Notes under the pieces: model-generated | Told to the model about the DNA's origin: nothing | Seen by the model: the letters and a program-made list of their open reading frames with translations, nothing else | Database searches by the model: none | Made by a program: the position numbers and the translations under genes | Shown: positions 34,361-42,943 of the stretch, in pieces | How the letters are laid out: every line of letters begins with the position of its first letter | Numbering within the stretch: the first letter of the stretch is position 1 | NCBI RefSeq assembly: GCF_000600975.2 | Contig: NZ_KK088649.1 | Location: 1-64,000 of the forward strand | Direction: 5' to 3' | DNA: 64,000 nucleotides | Origin: Limimaricola hongkongensis DSM 17492 | GTDB taxonomy: Bacteria; Pseudomonadota; Alphaproteobacteria; Rhodobacterales; Rhodobacteraceae

Positions 34361-35893
34361 TCAGCGCTCCTTCAGCTTCACGCGGGAATTGTAGAGGTTC
34401 ATGGCGCTCGAAATGATCAGGCTGGTCACGAGGTAGAACAGCCCCAAGAGCAGCATCCCCTCCAGCTCCTTGCCGGTCTGGTTGATGGTGATGCCGCCCA
34501 GCGTCGATCTCACATCCATGTAGCCCACCGCGATCGCCAGCGACGAGTTCTTGGTGAGGTTGAGATATTGCGAGATCATCGGCGGGATGATGACCCGCAG
34601 CGCCTGCGGCAGGATCACCAGCCGCATGGTGCGCGACGGCTTGATGCCGAGCGCGAAGGCCGCCTCGGTCTGCCCCTTGGAGACCGACAGGATGCCGCCG
34701 CGCACGTTCTCGGCGATGAAGGCGCCGGTATAGAGCGACAGCGCCAGCCACAGCGCGATCAGCGAGTTCCTGAGCTGCAGCCCGCCCTCGAAGTTGAAGC
34801 CGCCCAGCACCGGGCGCTCGAACTCGACCGGCAGGCCGCGCGCGATGTCCTCCGACAGCGCCACGGCGCCCGCGGGCACGGTGGCCGGATCGGTGCCGCC
34901 GGGCAGCGACAGGATGTTGCAGCGCCCGGCCTCGGCGGCGGCGATGGCGGCGGCGCCGTCGGCCACCGGCACGAGGTTGAAACGGGCCTCGCCCGCGCGC
35001 ATCAGGCGGCGCAGGTTCAGCGCCTCGGTCGAGCCGGGCACGGCGCAGACGTTGAGCCCCTGCGCGCCGGGACCGGCGGTGAAATCGGCCAGGCTCATAT
35101 TCGCCTCGGCGCCGACCGCATAGACCGGCAGCCGCTCGCGGCCCGTCGTCGCCGACAGCGCGAGAAAGGCCAGCGCGGTCGGCACGATCAGCAGGCCCAG
35201 CGTGCCCCAGCCGATCGGCAGGATGCGACCGGTCTGCTCCTGCACCTTGTGGGCGTGGCGGCGCCAGACATAGATGCCGACGAGCGAAACGAGAAACACC
35301 GCCAGCAGGATGCCCGCGCCCGCGCCCCAGAACGGGGCCGGGATGAACACGCCGCGATTGGTGATGGCGACGCTGTCGCCAAGGATCATCGCCGCGTCGC
35401 CGCCGTCGCGGAAATCGCGCGGCTGCGGCGTCGATTCGGTCATCAGCGCAAAGATCAGCAGGATCCACAGCAGGACGGGGATGTTGCGGAAGCCCTCGAC
35501 ATAGACCGCCATCAGGTTGGCGACGATCCAGTTCTTGGACAGGCGCAGCACGCCCGCGAGCACGCCGACCACGGTGGCGAGCGCGCAGCCCAGCACCGCG
35601 ATCAGCAGCGTGTTGAGAATGCCGACCAGCGCGGCCCGGCCATGGCTCGACGCGCTGTCGTATTCGACCAGCCGCTGGTTGATGTCGTAGCCCGCGCGCT
35701 GGCCGAGAAAGCCGAAATCGAAATCCTTGCCGAGCGCGGAGAGGTTGGCGATCGTGTTCGACACCAGCCAGCTCAGCCCCAGCATCAGGGCGATGAAAGC
35801 GATCACCTGAATGGTCAGGGAGCGGTAGCGCGTGTCGTAGATGAGCTGGCTAGGCCGAAACCCGGCCTTCGGAACATCCGAGGTCGTTGTCAT
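34361..35893 (-). CDS. bztB: Amino-acid ABC transporter permease BztB with SBP-like insert
   Basis: A 510-aa polar amino-acid permease (AapQ type), longer than the usual 400-430. The core is split: membrane helices at about 25-150, further helices at 190-250, and the EAA region AENVRGGILSVSKGQTEAA near 394-412. Between them, residues about 278-360 resemble residues 141-228 of BztA, the partner binding protein (VCxxxGSTxxLNL, then VPV and AGRCN), so a binding-protein-like piece sits in a loop of the permease. About 140 nt with a UUCG hairpin separate it from bztA. Confidence 0.92.
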   Translation of the reverse strand: MTTTSDVPKAGFRPSQLIYDTRYRSLTIQVIAFIALMLGLSWLVSNTIANLSALGKDFDFGFLGQRAGYDINQRLVEYDSASSHGRAALVGILNTLLIAVLGCALATVVGVLAGVLRLSKNWIVANLMAVYVEGFRNIPVLLWILLIFALMTESTPQPRDFRDGGDAAMILGDSVAITNRGVFIPAPFWGAGAGILLAVFLVSLVGIYVWRRHAHKVQEQTGRILPIGWGTLGLLIVPTALAFLALSATTGRERLPVYAVGAEANMSLADFTAGPGAQGLNVCAVPGSTEALNLRRLMRAGEARFNLVPVADGAAAIAAAEAGRCNILSLPGGTDPATVPAGAVALSEDIARGLPVEFERPVLGGFNFEGGLQLRNSLIALWLALSLYTGAFIAENVRGGILSVSKGQTEAAFALGIKPSRTMRLVILPQALRVIIPPMISQYLNLTKNSSLAIAVGYMDVRSTLGGITINQTGKELEGMLLLGLFYLVTSLIISSAMNLYNSRVKLKER

Positions 35894-36000
35894 GTAATGG
35901 TCCCCGTTGGTCCCCCCGCGCCGGCCTCGCGCCGGTTGCTCCGGCTGCGCCCAGATCGGGGGAAAAGGCGGCGCTTGGCGCCTTGTCCTTCGTTGGTGGA

Positions 36001-36020
36001 GAGGGGCGCGAACGCCCCTC
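36001..36020 (-). terminator. UUCG-capped hairpin between bztA and bztB
   Basis: On the minus strand GAGGGGCG pairs perfectly with CGCCCCTC around a TTCG tetraloop, 10 nt after the bztA stop. There is no T-run. It probably protects the 3' end of a shorter bztA message or partly stops transcription, keeping the binding protein in excess. Confidence 0.75.
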
Positions 36021-36029
36021 CCGGAATGC

Positions 36030-37049
36030 TTAGCGGAACGGCGGCGCGTAGATCAGGCCGCCATTGGTCCACTGCGCGTTGAGCCCGCGCGCGAGACCGA
36101 TCGGGGTGTTCTCGCCGATGTTCTTCTCGAAGATCTCGCCGTAGTTGCCCCCAGCGGCGATCGCGTTCTTGGCCCAGTCGTTCCCCAGACCGATCATCGC
36201 GCCGAGCTCGCCCTCGGTGCCCAGCAGGCGGTTCACTTCGGGGTTGGTGCCCGGCGCCGCCGACAGCTCGTCGACATTGGCCGAGGTCACGCCGAATTCC
36301 TCGGCCGCGACCAGCGCGTTGAGCGTCCAGCGCACGACGTCGCCCCATTCGTTGTCGCCATGGCGCACGAGCGGGCCGAGCGGCTCCTTGGAGATGATCT
36401 CGGGCAGGATCACGTGATCGCCCGGGTTCTCGAAGGTGGCGCGGGTCGCGGCGAGACCCGACGCGTCGGTGGTATAGGCGTCGCAGGCCCCGGCGAGGTA
36501 CTGCTGCTGCGCCTCGGCGTTGGTCTCGACCGGCACGGGCTCGTAGCTGATGTTGTTGTTGCGGAAGAAGTCCGCGAGGTTCAGCTCGGTGGTGGTGCCG
36601 GTCTGGATGCAGACGGTGGCGCCGTCGAGATCCTTGGCCGAGGACACGCCCAGCGCGGTCGGCACGAGGAAGCCCTGACCGTCATAGTAGTTGACGCCGG
36701 CGAAATCGAACTTGAGATCGGTATCGCGCGAGAAGGTCCAGGTGGTGTTGCGCGCCAGCATGTCGATCTCGCCCGAGGCCAGCGCGGTAAAGCGGGTCTG
36801 GCCGGTGGTGGGCACGAAGTTGACGGCCGTGGGATCGCCCAGAACGGCGGCCGCGACGGCGCGGCAGACGGAAACGTCGAAGCCTTCCCAGACGCCGTTG
36901 GCGTCGGGCGCGCCAAAGCCGGCAAGGCCGGTCACGACGCCACAGTTCAGCTCGCCGCGCTCCTTGACATCGTCGAGCGTGGCGGCTTGCGCCGCTCCGG
37001 CAACGAGACCGGTGACGGTCAGGGCGCCGAAGAGTACGGATTTCTTCAT
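36030..37049 (-). CDS. bztA: Amino-acid ABC transporter substrate-binding protein
   Basis: Periplasmic binding protein for acidic amino acids and their amides, 339 aa, with a signal peptide of about 22 residues (cleavage after AQA). The family-3 signature GFDVSVCRA is at 56-64; two disulfide-capable Cys pairs are visible (C36/C62 and C147/C189). The lobe-2 segment GTTTELNL (151-158) to AGACDA (187-192) is the part echoed in BztB. First gene of bztABCD. It has its own upstream region after the ATP12 terminator. Confidence 0.94.
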   Translation of the reverse strand: MKKSVLFGALTVTGLVAGAAQAATLDDVKERGELNCGVVTGLAGFGAPDANGVWEGFDVSVCRAVAAAVLGDPTAVNFVPTTGQTRFTALASGEIDMLARNTTWTFSRDTDLKFDFAGVNYYDGQGFLVPTALGVSSAKDLDGATVCIQTGTTTELNLADFFRNNNISYEPVPVETNAEAQQQYLAGACDAYTTDASGLAATRATFENPGDHVILPEIISKEPLGPLVRHGDNEWGDVVRWTLNALVAAEEFGVTSANVDELSAAPGTNPEVNRLLGTEGELGAMIGLGNDWAKNAIAAGGNYGEIFEKNIGENTPIGLARGLNAQWTNGGLIYAPPFR

Positions 37050-37192
37050 GAATTACCTCTTCCTGTGTCGCAGCCCCTCTTGGCGGGGGCGGCTTTCTCG
37101 TGCCGCGACGCGAGACGCCACGACGGAATGCAAGGATCGAAACGACCCCGACGGCGCCAGTTGGGCAATCTTTCGCCATCAGGTCAAGGGTC

Positions 37193-37214
37193 GGCCCATG
37201 TCAGGCCCATGTCA
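37193..37214. repeat. 11-bp tandem repeat upstream of bztA
   Basis: GGCCCATGTCA is repeated twice head to tail, about 145 nt upstream of the bztA start. One helical turn per repeat suits a protein-binding site; the binding protein is unknown. Confidence 0.55.
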
Positions 37215-37265
37215 CCTTACGGCGCGAACGCCGGGTCAGCCCGGTTTGCATGCGAACCGCACGCG

Positions 37266-37297
37266 AAAGGGGCGGCACCGCGCGGCACCGCCCCTTT
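37266..37297 (-). terminator. Terminator after ATP12 chaperone gene
   Basis: AAAGGGGCGG...CCGCCCCTTT forms a long stem with two internal G-T wobble pairs, 23 nt past the ATP12 gene stop and before bztA. It marks the bzt operon as a separate unit. Confidence 0.75.
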
Positions 37298-37319
37298 TCC
37301 AGCCCCGCAGGAAACCGGC

Positions 37320-38027
37320 TCAGCCCAGCAGCGTCCAGAACCGCGCCGCGTCGAGAAAGGCCGCGCGCTTGCGCTGTGCCAGCGCCTCGGCCTCGTCATC
37401 GACGCCCCATTGCTCGATCTGCCACTCCTCGTCGAGCCGCGACAGCCGCCATGCCTCCTGCGGGTCGAGCCGCCCTTCGGTGACGGCAAAGGCCAGCACC
37501 AGCGATCCCGACAGCGCCACGAGATCGTGAAAGGCCGAGAGCGCGAAGGGCTCCATCGCGTGGACCGGCGCCCCCAGGCGCTCCAGCGCCGCCGCGTCCT
37601 GCGCCACCGGCATGATGCCCGCCGTCACGGCCAGCCGCGCGTCGAACCGCGTCGCGGCCCAGTCGAGCAGCGGGTCCCATTCGGCCGCCTGCCGCGCCAC
37701 CAGCTCGGCCGGGCCCTCGGCGCGGTAGCACAGCATGTCGGAGCCGCCATAGGCGGCCAGCATCCCGGCCACCTCGGCGCGGGTCGCCGTCACCTTGTCG
37801 ATGGCGGAATTGGCGGTGCGGGTCGCGGGCATGGCGCCAGGGTCGATCCGCTCCTCCTGCGCCTGCCACTCGGCGGCCACCGCCTCGGCGAGCGCCCGCG
37901 TCGGCAGCACCAGCGCCGCCTTGGCCGGGGTGCGCACCGGCCGCCCGTCGAGCAGCACCTGCCAGCCGCCCTCGGCGGGGGCGGCGCTGGCCGCCTTCCA
38001 GAACCGCTTGGCTTTCCAGTCGCTCAT
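37320..38027 (-). CDS. ATP12 family chaperone
   Basis: A 235-aa protein of the ATP12 family, which chaperones the F1-ATPase alpha subunit in mitochondria and is kept in alphaproteobacteria. The N-terminal FWKAA...LLDGRPVRTPAK motif and the later SALVLAFAVTEGRLDPQEAW-like segment (near residues 174-193) with EEWQIEQWG are characteristic. It starts 4 nt into the preceding HAD gene stop region, at the end of the rarA-crcB-rluC-HAD string. Confidence 0.92.
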   Translation of the reverse strand: MSDWKAKRFWKAASAAPAEGGWQVLLDGRPVRTPAKAALVLPTRALAEAVAAEWQAQEERIDPGAMPATRTANSAIDKVTATRAEVAGMLAAYGGSDMLCYRAEGPAELVARQAAEWDPLLDWAATRFDARLAVTAGIMPVAQDAAALERLGAPVHAMEPFALSAFHDLVALSGSLVLAFAVTEGRLDPQEAWRLSRLDEEWQIEQWGVDDEAEALAQRKRAAFLDAARFWTLLG

Positions 38028-38698
38028 GAATTCGTCTCCGTCAGCTCGTCGAGGGCGGGGGCGAGCCCGGCCCAGTCGTGAATGATGCGGTCGGCGGACA
38101 GCCCCGCCGCCGGTTGGTAGCCCCAGCCCACGCCGATCGAGGCGATCCCGGCGGCACGCGCCATCTCGACGTCGAAGCGGGTGTCGCCCACCATCACCGC
38201 GCGGGCGCGTGCCACGCCGGTCTCGTCGAGCGCGGCGCGGATCATCGCCGGGTGCGGCTTGGACGGGTGGTCATCGGCGGTCTGGCGGCTGTGAAACAGC
38301 CCCTCCAGCCCATGCGCCTCGATCAACCGGTCGAGCCCGCGCCGCGATTTGCCCGTGGCGACGGCCAGCAGCGTGAAAGGCTCGCCCGCCAGCCGGTCGA
38401 GCGCCGCGCGCGCGCCGGGATAGAACGGGCTGCTTTCGGCCCCGTGCGCCTGCCGCAGATCGGCATAGGCGGCACAGTAGCTGGCGATCATGCGGGCGCG
38501 GACGTCCTGCCCCTGCGCGCCCGCGAGCCGCAGAAAGGTTTCGGGCAGCGACAGCCCCACCCCCGACAGCACCCGCTCGCGCGGCGGCACGGCGAGCCCC
38601 TCGGCGGCGAAGGCCGCCGCCATCGCCGCGAGAATGTCGCGCTGGCTGTCGACGAGCGTGCCGTCGACATCGAAGATCACCAGCCGCGGTTCGGTCAT
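38024..38698 (-). CDS. HAD-superfamily hydrolase (phosphoglycolate-phosphatase-like)
   Basis: A 224-aa HAD hydrolase, subfamily IA. Motif I DVDGT carries the nucleophile D10 and acid D12, motif II is ATGKS, and motifs III/IV are K plus GDTRFD. Genome context (directly after an rluC-like gene) is typical for Rhodobacteraceae. Substrate not determined; phosphoglycolate phosphatase is the usual label for this family. It overlaps both neighbours by 4 nt. Confidence 0.9.
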   Translation of the reverse strand: MTEPRLVIFDVDGTLVDSQRDILAAMAAAFAAEGLAVPPRERVLSGVGLSLPETFLRLAGAQGQDVRARMIASYCAAYADLRQAHGAESSPFYPGARAALDRLAGEPFTLLAVATGKSRRGLDRLIEAHGLEGLFHSRQTADDHPSKPHPAMIRAALDETGVARARAVMVGDTRFDVEMARAAGIASIGVGWGYQPAAGLSADRIIHDWAGLAPALDELTETNS

Positions 38699-39753
38699 CC
38701 GTCGAGTTCGTCCGGGTCGAACGGGTCCATCGGCGCGTCGCGCGTGTCCCAGCCGAAGAAATCCCATGTCCGCTCCATGTGGTCGGGCAAGGGCGCGACG
38801 AGCTGCAGGATCGCCTTGGTCACCGGATGCTCGATCTTCAGCGAACGGGCATGCAGGTGCAGCTTGCGGTCGATCTCCGCGCCCAGCCCCGCGCCCCAGC
38901 CATCGCCGAGGTTTTCCTGCCCCGACCCGCCATATTTGCCGTCGCCGACCACCGGGTGCCCCAGCTCGGCCATATGCGCGCGCAGCTGGTGCGTGCGCCC
39001 TGTGACCGGCACCAGCGCCATCCACGCCACCCGCTGGCCCAGCGCGCTCAGCGTCGCGAAATCGGTCACGGCGCGCTTGGCGCCCGGCGTCTTGTCGACC
39101 TCCGCGGGGTGGATGCACTGCATCTTCTCGCCCTCGCCGCCCTTGCCGTGGCCCATCGCCTTGACGAGCCCGTACTTGATGGTGCCCGCGCGCGGCTGCG
39201 GCACGCCGGCGACGGCGGCCCAGTAGATCTTGCGCGTCTCGCGATGCTTGAGATTCTCGGTCAGCCCCTTGGCGGCGGTGCGGGTCCGCGCGAGCAGCAG
39301 CACGCCCGATGTATCCTTGTCGAGCCGGTGCACCAGCCGCGGCTTGTCCTCGAAGCCGTCGCGCAGCGCCTCGGCGAGACCATCCACGTGTTTCGCCACG
39401 CCCGACCCGCCTTGGGTCGGCAGGCCCGCGGGCTTGTTGATGGCGATGATGTGCTCGTCGCGGTAGATCACGCAGCCACGGATCATCTCCGCGTCCTTCT
39501 TCGAGATCTGGGAGCGATCCACCGGACGGCTTTCGACCTCATGCGCCTCCGGGATCGGGGGCACCCGCACGCTTTGCCCGACCTCGAGCCGGGTCGCGGG
39601 CTTCACGCGCCCGCCCTCGACCCGCAGCTCGCCCTTGCGGCACATCTTTTCGATCCGGGTCTGGACGAGGTGTGGGAAGCGCCGCTTGAGCCAGCGGTCG
39701 AGCCGCTGGTCGCCTTCGTCCGGTCCGACGGTGATGGTCTGCACGCCGCTCAT
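38695..39753 (-). CDS. RluA/RluC-family 23S rRNA pseudouridine synthase
   Basis: A 352-aa RNA pseudouridine synthase. An N-terminal S4 RNA-binding domain (about 15-75) is followed by the catalytic domain with nucleophile D145 in HRLDKDTSG and the later GRTHQLRAHM motif. By domain layout it is RluC-like (U955/2504/2580 in E. coli numbering), though specificity is inferred. Coupled by 4-nt overlaps to crcB and the HAD gene. Confidence 0.92.
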   Translation of the reverse strand: MSGVQTITVGPDEGDQRLDRWLKRRFPHLVQTRIEKMCRKGELRVEGGRVKPATRLEVGQSVRVPPIPEAHEVESRPVDRSQISKKDAEMIRGCVIYRDEHIIAINKPAGLPTQGGSGVAKHVDGLAEALRDGFEDKPRLVHRLDKDTSGVLLLARTRTAAKGLTENLKHRETRKIYWAAVAGVPQPRAGTIKYGLVKAMGHGKGGEGEKMQCIHPAEVDKTPGAKRAVTDFATLSALGQRVAWMALVPVTGRTHQLRAHMAELGHPVVGDGKYGGSGQENLGDGWGAGLGAEIDRKLHLHARSLKIEHPVTKAILQLVAPLPDHMERTWDFFGWDTRDAPMDPFDPDELDG

Positions 39754-40103
39754 GAGAGGCTCCTTGCGATCCAGAGGCCCGAAGCGCAGGCCATGATTGA
39801 GAGAATGACCGATCCCGCCACATAGGCCAGCGCCGCGGCGCCGCGCCCCGCCTCCGCCAGCCTGAGCGCATCGAGCGAAAAGGCCGAAAAGGTGGTGAAC
39901 CCGCCCAAAAGCCCGGTGACGAGCAGCGGCGCCAGCTGCGCGGCGCGCCCTTCGAGCAGCACCCACAGCGCGCCGATGGCGAGGCTTCCGGTCACGTTCA
40001 CGGCGAGCGTGCCCATCGGAAAGGCCACGGCCTGCCCCACGAGAAATCGCAGGCTCGCGCCCGTGGCGCCGCCCATGGCCACCAATGCAAGGGATGTCAT
40101 CAT
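39750..40103 (-). CDS. crcB: Fluoride exporter CrcB
   Basis: A 117-aa four-helix Fluc-type fluoride channel that works as an antiparallel dimer. Conserved GGATGASLRF, the Asn in GTLAVNVTGS and the GGFTTFSAF motif are all present. A single gene implies a homodimer. No fluoride-riboswitch sequence is recognisable upstream. Confidence 0.95.
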   Translation of the reverse strand: MMTSLALVAMGGATGASLRFLVGQAVAFPMGTLAVNVTGSLAIGALWVLLEGRAAQLAPLLVTGLLGGFTTFSAFSLDALRLAEAGRGAAALAYVAGSVILSIMACASGLWIARSLS

Positions 40104-40149
40104 CCGCGCGGTGTCGTTGGGCCTGCTCCGCTTGTCAAGCGCCCTGCCC

Positions 40150-40211
40150 TTTCACCATTCCCCAAATACGCCGGGGGAGGCCGCAGGCCGGGGGCAGCGC
40201 CCCCTGCCCGG
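40150..40211. repeat. Intergenic GC hairpin element (repeat-like)
   Basis: The gap between rarA and crcB contains GGGGG-CAGCG-CCCCC (40190-40204) next to CCGGGGGAGG and CCAAATACG. This combination is recalled as a frequent gene-end element in Rhodobacteraceae. On the minus strand it may serve as the rarA terminator. Only one copy is seen in this window, with a looser relative (CAAATACG) at about 32221-32228. Confidence 0.45.
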
Positions 40212-41564
40212 CTACCGCCCCTCGCCGCGCCTGCGCTTTTCGCGCAGCCCGGCGAAAAACTCGACCCGCCGGTGCAGTTCGCGCTCATGACCGCGATCGA
40301 CGGGGGTGTAATAGACCGGGCGCTTCATCGTCTCGGGAAAATAGTTCTGCCCCGAAAACGCGTCCTCGGCGTCGTGGTCGTAATCATAGCCCTTGCCGTA
40401 GCCCTGATCCTTCATCAGCCGGGTCGGCGCGTTGAGAATATGCTTGGGCGGCGGCTCCGAACCGGTCTTGCGCGCCTCGGCGAGCGCCGCCTTGAAGGCC
40501 GCGTAACCGGCATTGGATTTCGGCGCGAGCGCGAGGTAGATCACCGCCTGCCCCAATGCCAGATCGCCTTCGGGCGAGCCCAGCCGCTCGTAGGTTTCCC
40601 ACGCATGCAGGCAGATCGTCTGCGCCTGCGGATCGGCGAGCCCGATATCCTCGATCGCCATGCGGGTGATGCGCCGCGCGAGATAGCGCGGGTCTTCGCC
40701 GCCCACCAGCATCCGCCCCAGCCAGTAGAGCGCGGCGTCGGGGTCGGAGCCGCGCACCGATTTGTGCAGCGCCGAGATCAGGTTGTAATGCTCGTCGCCC
40801 GACTTGTCGTATTTCGCGGCCCGCTTCATCAGCCGCGTGGTCAGCGCCTCGACCCCGAGCCGGGTGTCGGTCTTCCACGCCGCCACCTGTTCGATCAGGT
40901 TCAACAGCGCCCGCCCGTCGCCATCGGCCATGTCCAGAAGCGCCTCGCGCGCCGCCCCGTCGAGCGGCAGCGGGCGGCCCATCTCGGCCTCGGCGCGCTG
41001 GGCGAGCCGTTCGAGATCGGCCAAGTCGAGCCGGGTCAGCACCAGCACCTGCGCCCGGCTCAGAAGCGCGGCGTTCAGCTCGAAGGACGGGTTCTCGGTG
41101 GTCGCGCCCACCAGAAGGATCGTCCCGTCCTCCATATGCGGCAGGAAGCCGTCCTGCTGCGCCTTGTTGAAACGGTGGATCTCGTCGACGAACAAAAGCG
41201 TCGCCCGCCCCTGCCCGCGCCGAAGCTTGGCGGCTTCGAATACCTTCTTGAGGTCCGCGACCCCGGTGAAGATCGCGCTGACCTGCACGAAGGCGAGATC
41301 GCTCGCATCGGCCAGCAGCCTTGCGATGGTGGTCTTGCCCACCCCCGGCGGCCCCCACAGGATCAGCGAGGACAGCGACCCCGCCTCGAGCATGGCGCCC
41401 AAGGGCGCCTGCGCGCCAAGCACCTGCTCCTGACCGATCACCTCGTCGAGGCTGCGCGGCCGGAGCCGGTCGGCCAGCGGCCTATGCCCGGCAGGCTCCG
41501 GCGCGGCCTTTGCGCGAGGCCGCTCGGGTTGCAGATCGGGCATGTTATCGAACAGATCGGCCAT
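40212..41564 (-). CDS. rarA: Replication-associated recombination protein A
   Basis: A 450-aa AAA+ ATPase (RarA/MgsA), related to clamp loaders, that acts at stalled replication forks. Walker A GPPGVGKTT is at 71-79, Walker B is LLFVDEIHRF, and the C-terminal tetramer domain is present. It starts with MADLFDN, the usual opening. First gene of the rarA-crcB-rluC-HAD-ATP12 string. Confidence 0.95.
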   Translation of the reverse strand: MADLFDNMPDLQPERPRAKAAPEPAGHRPLADRLRPRSLDEVIGQEQVLGAQAPLGAMLEAGSLSSLILWGPPGVGKTTIARLLADASDLAFVQVSAIFTGVADLKKVFEAAKLRRGQGRATLLFVDEIHRFNKAQQDGFLPHMEDGTILLVGATTENPSFELNAALLSRAQVLVLTRLDLADLERLAQRAEAEMGRPLPLDGAAREALLDMADGDGRALLNLIEQVAAWKTDTRLGVEALTTRLMKRAAKYDKSGDEHYNLISALHKSVRGSDPDAALYWLGRMLVGGEDPRYLARRITRMAIEDIGLADPQAQTICLHAWETYERLGSPEGDLALGQAVIYLALAPKSNAGYAAFKAALAEARKTGSEPPPKHILNAPTRLMKDQGYGKGYDYDHDAEDAFSGQNYFPETMKRPVYYTPVDRGHERELHRRVEFFAGLREKRRRGEGR

Positions 41565-41650
41565 GCCCCAAATCTAGTACGCCTGTGGATAAGTGCCAAG
41601 GGATTTAGTATCCCTGCCGAAATCTGGGGGGCGGACTGGCGGATCGGCGC

Positions 41651-42262
41651 CTAGAGCAGGCGATAATCCCGCGCCCGCTGCACGGCTTCGGTGGTGGTCC
41701 GTGCCAGCAGGGTCGAGCGGGCCGAGGCCAGCCGCGCCTTGAGCGCGCTTTCCGAGATCCCGAGCTTGGCGGCGGCGGCGGCGTGGCGGTCGCCTTCGGC
41801 GATGCAGCGCAGCGCCTCGACCTGCGCGCGGCTCAGCGATTTGGGCGGCTCGGTGATCTCGTGCAACTGCAGCACCAGCCGTTCGAACTCGGCGATCTCG
41901 GCATCGGTGAATTCGCGATCCGCGCGGCAGGCCGAGGCGATGCTGCGCGACTGCATCGGGCCGCAGGAGACGGCAAAGCCATAGACCATGCCGAAGCTGC
42001 GCGCCTGCCCGAAGATGTCGAAGGGATCGGGGATCTCGATCTCGCTCCAGCGGCAGGAGCCGGTGGTGGAAAAGCCCCATGCGATGACCGGGTCGCGCAG
42101 CGCATAGGCTTCCTCGGTATAGCGCTTCATCCATTCCTCGGGAAAGGCCTGGTGGCTGAGCAGCGGCACCGCGAAGCGAAAATGCAGCGCGAAGAAGAAC
42201 CCGCCCGGCGAAAGCGCGGCGAGCTTGCGCGTCTGAAAATCGATACCGGAGGTAAGGGACAT
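41651..42262 (-). CDS. LuxR-family regulator with autoinducer-binding domain (solo)
   Basis: A 203-aa LuxR-type regulator: an autoinducer-binding domain at about 20-125, then a LuxR helix-turn-helix at about 140-195 (LSRAQVEALRCIAEGD and AAAKLGISESALKARL). No luxI-type synthase gene occurs in the window, so it is a LuxR solo here and may respond to foreign or distant signals. It lies 86 nt before rarA and 153 nt after the end of the ribosomal cluster, beyond a terminator. Confidence 0.85.
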   Translation of the reverse strand: MSLTSGIDFQTRKLAALSPGGFFFALHFRFAVPLLSHQAFPEEWMKRYTEEAYALRDPVIAWGFSTTGSCRWSEIEIPDPFDIFGQARSFGMVYGFAVSCGPMQSRSIASACRADREFTDAEIAEFERLVLQLHEITEPPKSLSRAQVEALRCIAEGDRHAAAAAKLGISESALKARLASARSTLLARTTTEAVQRARDYRLL

Positions 42263-42362
42263 GGCTGCCTTGGAACTCTATGCGATGACGGTCGCGTTCC
42301 ATTATGCCCCAAACCAGACCTATCGAAAGGTACAAGTCCTTGGCATGGGAGCATTAAAAGCG

Positions 42363-42391
42363 AAAACGCCCCACTCTTTGGGAGTGAGGCG
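42363..42391 (-). terminator. Terminator of the ribosomal cluster (after rplQ)
   Basis: On the minus strand CGCCTCACTC pairs with GAGTGGGGCG (one mismatch), followed by TTTTCGCTTTT. It lies 25 nt past the rplQ stop and closes the rpsM-rplQ unit. Confidence 0.88.
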
Positions 42392-42415
42392 CTACGCTTT
42401 GGGGTTGGTCCCCTA

Positions 42416-42835
42416 TCACTCCGCGGCGGCGTCTTCCGCTTCGAGCCGGGCGCGGTCGGACGCGCCCTTGGCGTCGACGTCGCGGTCGACGAACTCGATG
42501 ATCGCCATCGGCGCCATGTCGCCATAGCGGAAGCCGGCCTTCAGCACGCGGACATAGCCGCCCTGACGCTCGGCGTAGCGCGGCCCGAGGATCTCGAACA
42601 GCTTGGCGACATGCGCGTCCTGCTTGAGCTGCGCCGCGGCCTGGCGGCGGGCATGCAGGTCACCGCGCTTGCCGAGCGTGACGAGCTTCTCGATCACGCG
42701 GCGCAGGTCTTTCGCCTTGGGCAGCGTGGTCTTGATCTGCTCGTGCTCGATCAGCGAGCCGGCGAGGTTCGAGAACAGCGCCTTGCGGTGCTCGTGGGTA
42801 CGGTTCAGGCGGCGGTAGCCACTTCCATGACGCAT
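42416..42835 (-). CDS. rplQ: 50S ribosomal protein L17
   Basis: A 139-aa protein with the L17 opening [20 protein letters not shown]. The conserved core is about 1-118, and an acidic Ala/Glu tail follows. Last gene of the alpha operon, 108 nt after rpoA with a hairpin between them. Confidence 0.97.
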   Translation of the reverse strand: MRHGSGYRRLNRTHEHRKALFSNLAGSLIEHEQIKTTLPKAKDLRRVIEKLVTLGKRGDLHARRQAAAQLKQDAHVAKLFEILGPRYAERQGGYVRVLKAGFRYGDMAPMAIIEFVDRDVDAKGASDRARLEAEDAAAE

Positions 42836-42915
42836 TGGGTTTCTCCTTTAGCGTTTTGCTTTGTCCGGCAGCCGATGCGTGTCGACCGCTCTCCTTGGGG
42901 CGAGATGCCCGGTGC

Positions 42916-42935
42916 GGGGAGGGTCGCCCCTCCCC
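42916..42935 (-). terminator. Hairpin between rpoA and rplQ
   Basis: GGGGAGGG pairs perfectly with CCCTCCCC around a 4-nt loop, just after the rpoA stop (42944). There is no T-tract, so it is more likely a processing or stabilising stem than a full stop. Confidence 0.6.
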
Positions 42936-42943
42936 GACTTGTC

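Noticed and set aside
40104-40211. Fluoride riboswitch upstream of crcB
   Set aside because: No recognisable conserved fluoride-riboswitch core is seen before the crcB start; the region is a GC hairpin element.
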